Assembly: GCA_963838845.1 (NCBI GenBank)
Contig: CAWISR010000002.1
Span: forward strand, 806,001-870,000
Source: CAVRXQ01 sp963838845
GTDB taxonomy: Bacteria > Actinomycetota > Acidimicrobiia > Acidimicrobiales > Bog-793
DNA: 64,000 bases
Reading direction: 5' to 3'
Positions 57,656-64,000 of this stretch are shown here, one piece after another. A program made the position numbers and the translations under genes. The notes beneath the pieces are model-generated. The model worked only from the letters and a program-made list of their open reading frames with translations. It was not told where the DNA came from and did not search any database. The stretch's first letter is position 1. Each line of letters starts with the position of its first letter.

Positions 57656-58279
57656 TCAGCGCCACCGTGCGACCACGTCCTCCAGGACGGACCAGAGCAG
57701 CTCGCGGCGTCCCCACACCGGGTCGATGACCGTCACTCGCGCTGACTCGGCGAGGAGGGCGAGCGCCTCGTCGCTCAGCGCGGGGTAACCCAGCTCGGCG
57801 GGTCCCTCCGAGTACATCTGCCGGATCGCGAGAGGGCTCGCGCTGCTGCCCCCGAACGTGCAGGCGGGCGAGACGCGGGAGCGGTCGTTGAAAGCGGACG
57901 CCCTTTCCGCGGAGACAGTGATCGGGATGCTGCTCGGCACGTCCACGGCCGGGAGCTTTACTGTCACGAGCTCGGTCGTGGCCGTCGCGCCCTCGAGAAG
58001 GTCCGCGAGCGCCCAACTGGCGTAGCCGCTCACGCTCGCCCGTTGGGCGTAGCCGTCCACGGGGTCGCGTCCGGGCTGCGATGCCGTCGTGACGAAGCCG
58101 ATGTGATTGAGCGCCGCGAGGATCGGGACGATCTCCGCCGTCTCGGGATTTGGCGGGCCTCCGTACCAAGGACTTTCAGACAGGCTCCGTTCTAGCCACG
58201 CGGCCGTCAACCTGCCGATGTCTCGCAACGAGCGAGCCCGGGTCCACTGCTCCGCGTCGCTCTCGACCGAGGGATTCAC
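57656..58279 (-). CDS. Actinobacterial unknown protein (DUF6919-like)
   Basis: 207 residues. The N-terminal half (WTRARSLRDIGRLTAAWLER, then PNPETAEIVPILAALNHIGF, VTTASQPGRD) matches a family I remember from Streptomyces as DUF6919. The family number is from memory and should be confirmed. The ATG overlaps the stop of the Mrr-like gene (ATGA), so the two are coupled. Function unknown. Confidence 0.6.
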   Translation of the reverse strand: MNPSVESDAEQWTRARSLRDIGRLTAAWLERSLSESPWYGGPPNPETAEIVPILAALNHIGFVTTASQPGRDPVDGYAQRASVSGYASWALADLLEGATATTELVTVKLPAVDVPSSIPITVSAERASAFNDRSRVSPACTFGGSSASPLAIRQMYSEGPAELGYPALSDEALALLAESARVTVIDPVWGRRELLWSVLEDVVARWR

Positions 58280-59022
58280 GCGTGACCCGACACGACTCGG
58301 CGGACGGAGCGGCGGGCGGCGCAGGCGATCACGAGGCCGAGGGCGACCGAGCAGATCCCGCCCAGAACGACGAGGACGAGGCGGACGCCGCTCGTGACCT
58401 GGCGCACGGCCAGCGACAGCCCGGTGCGCGGCGGGCTGACCGCCGCCTGGCGCGCCAGCAGGTCGATCAGCACCGGGCGGTCCCAGAGGACGACGTCGTT
58501 GGAACCCGCGAGCTCGACGGCGGCCGGGGTGAAATAGTTGTTGGTTACGACGAGGGCGTCGTCAGCGTCGTAGTGGGACCGGGCGGCTGCCGCCTGTTGG
58601 ACGGCCTCGACGCCGACGTGCTCCTGGTGTCGCTTCGCCTGGACGACGACGCGCCGGTCTCCTTCCAGGACGAGGTCCGCCCCGAAGTCCCCGGAGGCCG
58701 GGGTGAGCGACACCCGCCAACCGCCGGCGCGGAACGTGTGCGCGAGCCGCTCCTCGAGCTCGGTCCCGGACATCGAGTCGATTTCCCGGATGCCTGCCAG
58801 GCGTCTCATCTCAATGCGCGCGGCGCGCGGGACGCCGGCGAGTCCGAGCGCCGCGGCCCCGAGGAGCAAGCAGCCCGACTCGGTCAGGACGCGGTGGTGC
58901 GCGGGCAGCCCGGGCATGCGCGCGAGGCCGAGCTCGGCCGAGGCGACGAGCAGTACGAGGACGAGCGGGTAGTGGCGCACCAGCGCCGAGAAGCCGTCGA
59001 GGAGCAGCCGGACTGTCCTCAC
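58276..59022 (-). CDS. Membrane-tethered Mrr-like restriction endonuclease
   Basis: 248 residues. Two N-terminal TM helices (YPLVLVLLVASAELGLARM and GCLLLGAAALGLAGVP) are followed by an Mrr_cat domain (about 95-205): GTELEERLAHTFRAGGWRVS, the catalytic Asp in ASGDFGADLVLEGD and the Q-x-K in RRVVVQAKRHQEHVG, then DDALVVTNNYFTPAAVELA. A further TM helix (LVLVVLGGICSVALGLVIAC) ends the chain. Mrr-type enzymes cut modified or foreign DNA. GTG 59022 lies 7 nt after TACCGT on this strand (leaderless). It faces a J-domain membrane protein across 23 bp. Confidence 0.8.
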   Translation of the reverse strand: MRTVRLLLDGFSALVRHYPLVLVLLVASAELGLARMPGLPAHHRVLTESGCLLLGAAALGLAGVPRAARIEMRRLAGIREIDSMSGTELEERLAHTFRAGGWRVSLTPASGDFGADLVLEGDRRVVVQAKRHQEHVGVEAVQQAAAARSHYDADDALVVTNNYFTPAAVELAGSNDVVLWDRPVLIDLLARQAAVSPPRTGLSLAVRQVTSGVRLVLVVLGGICSVALGLVIACAARRSVRRVVSGHA

Positions 59023-59045
59023 CGGAGCAACGGTACGAGCGGGGT
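59023..59045. promoter_or_regulatory. Very short divergent promoter region
   Basis: Only 23 bp separate the GTG codons of the Mrr-like gene and the J-domain gene. TACCGT (minus, 59035-59030) serves the nuclease; TACGAG (plus, 59033-59038), 7 nt before GTG 59046, may serve the other. The boxes overlap, so the two genes should compete for RNA polymerase. Confidence 0.4.
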
Positions 59046-59639
59046 GTGTCACACCCCGGCGGCATTTTCTTTCTCGTGAGGGGAGTCGAGCTGCCGAGCA
59101 AGGACGATTGGCTGCTCCTGGGGGTGGATCCTTCGGAGCCGATGTCCTCCGCGAAGCGCAAGTACCGCCAGGCCGCCCGCGCGAGCCACCCGGACCTCGC
59201 CTCGGGCGACGCCGAGAGATTCCGCAGGGTCGGGGACGCTTGGCGGCGCATCGAGGCGTCTTTGGCATGGAGGGACGCCCAGGGTTTCGCGAGCGCCGCG
59301 TCCGTCGATTACGAAGACGAGGGGTTCGACGAAGCGTTCGGCGAGGGGTTCGCCCCCGACGTTGACGACTATTCGAATGCAACGTTCAGTGCCGAAAGCG
59401 GTCTGACCGCTCCGTTGTGCGAGCGCTTCGTTCGCAGACTCGGCCGGGCCGTCTTCTTGTCCGGTCGCTTCCCGGAGGGCGAGTGGTCCGCGGTCGTCGC
59501 CCTGGCCGCCGGCTCCCTCCTCGCGCTCCTCGTCCGCTCCGGCGTCCAACCGGCAGGACTCTCGGGCTTGCTCGATGCGCTGATTGCCGTGGTCGTCGTC
59601 GGCCGGATCGTGTCCCTCCCTGCACGGCTCCGCCGTTAG
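59046..59639 (+). CDS. J-domain-like membrane protein
   Basis: 197 residues. Residues about 20-70 form a DnaJ domain (DDWLLLGVDPSEPMSSAKRK, YRQAARASHPDLASGDAERF) with the HPD triad, which stimulates Hsp70. An acidic linker (DYEDEGFDEAFGEGFAPDVD) and two C-terminal hydrophobic helices (WSAVVALAAGSLLALLV and LLDALIAVVVVGRIVSL) suggest membrane anchoring. Start GTG 59046; GTG 59079 is possible. Divergent from the membrane Mrr-like nuclease. Confidence 0.72.
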   Translation: MSHPGGIFFLVRGVELPSKDDWLLLGVDPSEPMSSAKRKYRQAARASHPDLASGDAERFRRVGDAWRRIEASLAWRDAQGFASAASVDYEDEGFDEAFGEGFAPDVDDYSNATFSAESGLTAPLCERFVRRLGRAVFLSGRFPEGEWSAVVALAAGSLLALLVRSGVQPAGLSGLLDALIAVVVVGRIVSLPARLRR

Positions 59640-59927
59640 CGCGGGGGAACGGCTCGACGCATCCCGTTGCGGCGAATCGACACGGTTTCGGGATGAGACG
59701 CCGGATGATCGTGGGCTACGTCTCCGGCGGGTTGTCGGAACTCGGTCCGACACGGGCGGAGGCTGACGGTCTCCTCGTCAGCGAATCTTTTGGCGGCATT
59801 CTTGCGCCTTTTCCTGGTTGCTCCACCCGGAGGGGGTCGCACCGCGGGAGGATCGTTCGTGACGACGTATATGGGGCAACCGGACGGGACTCCCCGCTCC
59901 AGTGCCCGCGAGCAGCGAGGATGAGCC
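59640..59927. other. Intergenic region
   Basis: About 290 bp before the primase gene. I see no credible gene, repeat or hairpin here. Confidence 0.4.
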
Positions 59928-61862
59928 TTGGACAGCGACGACGAGGAAGGACCCGGGTCGCTGCCCCGCGCCCCGACGCCGCTCGAGGCCGCCCTATGGT
60001 TCGCCCGGCAGGGGGTGGGGATCGTCCCGCTCCACGGAGTCAGGGAGGGGCACTGCACCTGCGGATCGCAGGACGAGGCGCCGAAGAAGAGGGGGAAGCA
60101 CCCGCGGCGCGGCTGGGGACCCAGGCACGCGACGACGGACCCCGACGAGATCGGGCGGGTCTTCGAGCGCGGGTCCCGACGGCAACTTCGGTGTCCAGAC
60201 CCTGAAGGTCCTCGTCCTCGACATCGACGCCCCTGCCGGGGGCTGGGCGACCGTCGCGGAGCTGGAAGCCGGGCACGGCCCGTTCGCCCCCGCCCACCGC
60301 GTCCGGACGGGCTCGGCCGACGACGAGGGACGTCCCGGCGAGCACTGGTACTACGCGAACCCGGGCGACGTCGGCAGCCCGGTGCTCGGGCGGGGAATCG
60401 ACACCCGCGGCGGGTTCGTCGACGGGCGGGGAACGCTCGTCAAGGTCGGCTACGTCGTCGGCCCCGGGTCGCGCCACGGGTCGGGCCGCGTCCACGCTGC
60501 CGGTCGGGGACTGGCCCGGCCTCGGCGGACTGACGCCGTTGCCCGGGTGGCTGCACGAACGGCTGCGACGGGGGGACGACGTCGGCGATGCCTGGCCTGG
60601 CGAGGTCCCGGCGGGGGACCCGGACGAGACCGCCGTCCCGCCCGCGTTCCGAAAGCGCCTGGCCGAGCCCCCCTCGCCGGGGGGGAGAGGTCCCCAGCTC
60701 TACGGCCTCGTGGCCTGGGCGATGGAGCTCGGGCTCGACAGGGCCCAGGTGCTGCACGCGGCGCGCCGCCACAGGGCGTCGGCGGCCAAGTTCGGGCCGC
60801 GGCACGACACCGAGATCGGGCGCTGCGTCGAGCGGGTCGCGGCGGAGCACGGCCACCCCGGGAGGATGTGCCGCGAACGCGGCCTGCGCGGACAGGCGGG
60901 ACGGGCCGGACGAGCGCTTCGCGGCCCGGATCGGCCAGGTCAGCGACTGGACCGAGGCCGGTCCCTGGCGAGGGGCCGGGGGGTCGCGGAGGAAGCTCGT
61001 CATGCGCCACTTCGTCGCGGTGGCGTGGGACGTGCACTCGCTCGTCGTCAACATGTCGGAGCGCGAGCTGCAGGTCCGCGGCTTCGCGTCGGCGAGGGGG
61101 ACGATCCACCGGGACCTGCGGAAGCTCAGTTCAGGCGCTGAGCCGAGGCTCCAGCTCCTGTCGCGTGGCATGGGCACGAGGGCGAGCCGCTGGCGTGTCC
61201 TCCTTCCCCCCGTCGTTTCGCAAAGTGAAGCCATGATCACCCCCCCAGCCTCCGTGGATCCGCATGGTGGTATTTCGCGGGACGACGACCGTCCCGGCTT
61301 GCTGGACCGGTACCCCGACCTCTGGTTCTGGGGGGCGCTCGGAGCCACGGCGCGCGCGGTCCTGGAGGACCTCGCGGAGTCCGAGGCGCGGAGCGCGACG
61401 GCTGCAGGGCTCGCCGAGCGGCTCGGGCTGAAACCCTCCACCGTCAACCGCACCCTCCAGAGGCTCGCCGAGCACCAGGTCGTCACCCGTTCCGTGCGGT
61501 CGTCCGCCAGGGAGCCCTATCTCTGGGCCCTCGCCGACGAGGCGGCCCTCCCGGACCGTCTCGCACGAGCGGCGGAGGCCCTCGGCGTTGTCGGCAAGCT
61601 CGCCCAGGTCGAGGCCAGGATCGCAGCCGAGCGGGGAGTCCACCGGGGACTCGCCGGGCGGCGGGAGCGGGAGTACGCGCCGCACCCGGCGCTCGAAGAG
61701 GCCCTGCGCAGCGCGATGCAGTGGGGCGTCGGCGAGCCCGGGGAGGACGGGGAGGAGGGGGAGGAGGGCGACTACTTCTGCCCGCAGGCGTGGATCGTGG
61801 TGGTCGACCCCGAGACGGGCGAAGTCGTCGGCACCCTCGGGCCGGGCGCTGACGCCGCGTAG
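59928..61862 (+). CDS. Bifunctional DNA primase/polymerase (prim-pol) replication protein (frame broken near 60175, 60497 and 60895)
   Basis: About 645 residues after repair. The prim-pol domain starts LEAALWFARQGVGIVPLHGV, with the CTCG...KRGKHPRRGWGPRHATTDPD stretch (as shorter motifs) and, after the first shift (one G too many in CGCGGGTCCC), PDGNFGVQTLKVLVLDIDAP with the metal-binding D-x-D and EHWYYANPGD. After two more shifts come a helical region and a winged HTH (LAERLGLKPSTVNRTLQRLA) with an acidic tail. Such proteins replicate plasmids, phages and ICEs. The best start is TTG 59928. Confidence 0.8.
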
Positions 61863-61902
61863 GACCTCGGCCGGACACGTTCAAGCGCGGCACGCCTCGC
61901 CA

Positions 61903-61922
61903 CTATCTATCTATCTATCTAT
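61903..61922. repeat. CTAT tetranucleotide repeat, five units
   Basis: Five perfect CTAT units in a region otherwise above 65% GC, followed at once by TTATG. It sits between the prim-pol stop (61862) and the 79-residue gene (62054), directly before an in-frame ATG at 61925. Confidence 0.9.
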
Positions 61923-62053
61923 TTATGGGTCCGAGCGCGCCCGAGGTCCGGATTGCGCGGACTTCGTCGCGACAACCACACGTGCGGGTGTGCCGATGTG
62001 GAGACATGAGCGCGACGCCCAGGATCTGTCGCCGAACGAAGGAGGGAGGCGCG

Positions 62054-62293
62054 ATGACGACGCTGACGGACAGCAACGACCCCCTGGACCAACTGGCGGG
62101 GGAGGACAATGAGTGGAGCATGCTCTCGGCACGCGTCAGACCTCGGCTCCATTTCGAGGCGCGCCTCGCGGCTCTGCTCGGAGACGAGAGCCTCCAGGCT
62201 CTTGTCACCCGGGCGCTCGAAAACGAGCTGGCGGCCAGGCTCGGCGCCGAGGACGGCCCGGGCGAGACGGCGGTGCGCCGGCAGGGGAGGTGA
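62054..62293 (+). CDS. Small hypothetical protein
   Basis: 79 residues. Acidic start (TTLTDSNDPLDQLAGEDNEW) and a basic helical end (RLHFEARLAALLGDESLQAL, VTRALENELAARLGAEDGPG). It may be a ribbon-helix-helix-like or partner protein, but no signature is clear. AAGGAGGGAGG before the ATG supports this start. An in-frame ATG at 61925, right after the CTAT repeat, would add 43 Arg/Cys-rich residues and is less likely. Confidence 0.55.
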   Translation: MTTLTDSNDPLDQLAGEDNEWSMLSARVRPRLHFEARLAALLGDESLQALVTRALENELAARLGAEDGPGETAVRRQGR

Positions 62294-62522
62294 ATCCTCC
62301 TCCCTGCGCTCCTCATGCCGACTGCTTCCTGGCCCTCGACCGATGCCTCGTCAGCCGCGTCTCTTAGGTGTCGGCCGAGCGGGAAGACGTCTGCCTACGC
62401 CCGGAATGTGAACAGTCACGCCCTTCCGCCGCGCCTTTCTGCCCGCATGATCGCAGTCCGGAGGAATAGTTGCGCGCGCAAGCTTGTCGGTCGCGGGGCC
62501 TTCCTCGGTATGAATATTTACG
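62294..62522. other. Intergenic region
   Basis: About 230 bp. No gene seen; A/T-richer only in the last 20 bp (TATGAATATTTA), which is probably the promoter of the methyltransferase. Confidence 0.4.
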
Positions 62523-63092
62523 ATGGGAGCCCAGAGGACCGCCCCGAGGCCGAAGGACGCCGCCGGCGTCTCGGCCTTTGCCGCGGGCGGTCCGCTCTTC
62601 ACGAGCGAGTCGGCCGAGTGGTACTCGCCTCCCCACATCGTCGACCTCGCAGTGAAGGTGCTTGGGCACATCGACCTCGACCCGTGCTCGAACAGCCAGG
62701 AGCACCCCGCCGTACCCGCTACCACGCACTTCACCCTTGCCGACGACGGATTGGCTAGGCGGTGGAAGGGGTCGGTCTACCTCAACCCGCCTTACGGCAG
62801 GGCCATCACCGCCTGGGTCCGCAAGCTCGTCGAGTCCTACGAGGCCGGAGATGTCTCCGAGGCCCTAGCGCTCCTGCCCGCCCGCACCGAGACCGTCTGG
62901 TTCCGGTTGCTGCGGGACTACCCGCGCTGTTTCGTCTCGGGCCGCCTGAGGTTCCTCACCCCTTGCGGCGCCAAGGCCGGCGCCCCCTTTCCCTCTGTGC
63001 TCGTGCACCTCGGCCCCGACTCGCGGGTGTTCGCGCAGGTGTGCGGCTCCGTCGGCGACGTGTACGAGCGCGTGAGGACGGAGGCGGCATGA
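62523..63092 (+). CDS. Phage-type DNA N6-adenine methyltransferase (Dam family)
   Basis: 189 residues. FTSESAEWYSPPHIVDLAVK, HIDLDPCSNSQEHPAVPATT, FTLADDGLARRWKGSVYLNP and the catalytic NPPYG give the phage Dam pattern (DPPY replaced by NPPY); the tail has LLPARTETVWFRLLRDYPRC and PSVLVHLG. It methylates adenine in DNA. TATGAA and TATTTA boxes stand before the ATG. Coupled to the next gene by ATGA overlap. Confidence 0.85.
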   Translation: MGAQRTAPRPKDAAGVSAFAAGGPLFTSESAEWYSPPHIVDLAVKVLGHIDLDPCSNSQEHPAVPATTHFTLADDGLARRWKGSVYLNPPYGRAITAWVRKLVESYEAGDVSEALALLPARTETVWFRLLRDYPRCFVSGRLRFLTPCGAKAGAPFPSVLVHLGPDSRVFAQVCGSVGDVYERVRTEAA

Positions 63093-63709
63093 TGGCGCCG
63101 AAGCCCGAAAAGACCTGCTGGGTCGTGGCCCGGAGCTGCTACAACGGCAGGCTCTCCAAGCCAGCCGTCCTCACGCGGGCCCAGGCCCGTAAGTTCATCG
63201 AGCGCAAGATAGGGTCCTACGCGCGACGACTTGAAATCGCGAGTGGAGAGGTCGGGCCGGTTGTTCTGACGGAGGTCTGGGACCCGGCCATGTACATGTC
63301 CTTCATGTTCCAGGGGTCCCACGCGGACTGGGGCCTGTCGTGCCCCACGCGCATCGAAATCGACAACTCCGACAACTGGTACGAGTACTGCGTCAATCTC
63401 CAACAAGTGGTGCGGCCCTGGACCGTCGTCGTGTGCGACCCGGACGCCCCTGACGGATACCAGGTTCTCGACGAGCTGATGAGTACGGGACAGGTGGTGC
63501 AGCTCCTGAGTGAGTGGCTCGGCGGGTCGGCCGAGTACCGGACCGTCCGGGGCAGCCGGCTCGGCAAGCCCAAGCTCGTGCCCACTGTGGACATCGGCGG
63601 CGCGCTCGACAGTGGAGGCAACGACTTTCGAATCCGCGACCCCGACCACCACGACCGGTGGGCAACGGTCGTCCTGTCTGAGGCGCGGATTCTGGCTCAG
63701 GCGTCGTGA
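63089..63709 (+). CDS. Unknown element protein
   Basis: 206 residues, no family recognised. KPEKTCWVVARSCYNGRLSK, AQARKFIERKIGSYARRLEI and WATVVLSEARILAQAS are visible. The two consecutive ATGs overlap the methyltransferase stop, so it is translated with it. The middle is rich in Trp and Tyr (NSDNWYEYCVNLQQVVRPWT). Confidence 0.6.
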   Translation: MMAPKPEKTCWVVARSCYNGRLSKPAVLTRAQARKFIERKIGSYARRLEIASGEVGPVVLTEVWDPAMYMSFMFQGSHADWGLSCPTRIEIDNSDNWYEYCVNLQQVVRPWTVVVCDPDAPDGYQVLDELMSTGQVVQLLSEWLGGSAEYRTVRGSRLGKPKLVPTVDIGGALDSGGNDFRIRDPDHHDRWATVVLSEARILAQAS

Positions 63710-64000
63710 AGGGCGGAGTTCGAGAACGGCGGCATCGGTCTCACGGTGCCAGGCTGATATGGGGTCACCCAGGCGCGCCAGTCCCGGTCTCCGATTCAAC
63801 GGCTCCGAGGCGTACGCGAAGTTGATGAAGCTCGGAAAGGCTCCGGTCGTAGTGGATGTGCGCGAGCTCCCTCAGACAGGAAAGCCCGTTTTCGGTGAGC
63901 GAATCCCATTGTTCTCGGATAACAGTCGATCCGTCATCGCTTAACAAAACACTCGGGCCCTCGGGTGCGCGGAAGTCAATGATCTGGCGGATCTCCGTGT
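63710..64000. other. End of window, no certain gene
   Basis: About 290 bp. Short reading frames of about 60 residues exist on both strands (plus 63759-63944, minus 63947-63765) with equal merit, so I assign neither. No repeat of the tRNA-Pro end and no right attachment site is present. Confidence 0.4.

Noticed and set aside
59636..60058. 140-codon minus-strand frame
   Set aside because: Arg/Pro/Ser-rich, overlaps the prim-pol start, no motif.
63759..63947. Two overlapping opposite frames of about 60 codons
   Set aside because: No way to choose between them; no homology or start signal recognised.
46000..64000. Search for a CRISPR array, IS element ends or a second att site
   Set aside because: No regularly spaced repeats, no transposase and no repeat of the tRNA-Pro 3' end were seen.

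Overview
The window is high-GC bacterial DNA. The 16S rRNA signature, the gene content (korAB, scpAB, IspH-DUF512-Der neighbourhood, DUF2510, RDD proteins, a histone H1-like basic protein) and the many leaderless starts fit an actinobacterium; my best guess is a member of the Acidimicrobiia or a close relative. That placement is inference from reading, not from a phylogeny.

Layout. (1) 1-8052: the 3' end of trpF, then an arginine regulon argC-argB-argD-argF-argR-argG-argH behind a tandem ArgR-type operator, closed by a 3-methyladenine DNA glycosylase. argJ is missing from its usual place between argC and argB. (2) 8042-14168: one 16S-23S-5S rRNA operon with no spacer tRNA. The 23S gene carries two separate ORF-less insertions with recognisable group I intron cores, one in the helix 69/71 region (about E. 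coli 1931) and one near the P-loop (about 2262). (3) 14248-45584: housekeeping genes, namely an Arg-rich TPR protein, class I aldolase, korAB, DUF1015, HAD phosphatase, H1-like protein, nadK, recN, pyrG, NUDIX, xerD, DksA/TraR-like protein, site-2 protease, two zinc-ribbon membrane proteins, trpS, scpA-scpB-rluB-aroA-cmk/plsC, an epimerase, a GT2 glycosyltransferase, ispH, DUF512, der and a PAS-GGDEF-EAL protein. (4) 45895-64000: tRNA-Pro(GGG) followed 28 bp later by a tyrosine integrase, then accessory DNA to the end of the window: excisionase, a set of small unknown proteins that includes a new-looking paralogous domain, a RAMA-like protein, membrane proteins flanking a GntR/YtrA regulator, an LRAT-like papain-fold protein, a membrane-tethered Mrr-like nuclease facing a J-domain membrane protein, a prim-pol replication protein and a phage-type adenine methyltransferase. 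No second copy of the tRNA 3' end is visible, so the far end of the element lies outside the window.

Two window-wide patterns matter when reading the annotation. First, many genes start exactly 6-7 nt after a TAnnnT hexamer, on both strands, which implies widespread leaderless transcription. Second, conserved genes that should be intact (argD, recN, aroA, cmk) and several accessory genes are each broken by single-base shifts, often in or beside G/C runs. I read these as sequencing indels and annotate each as one gene, with the approximate shift position stated.
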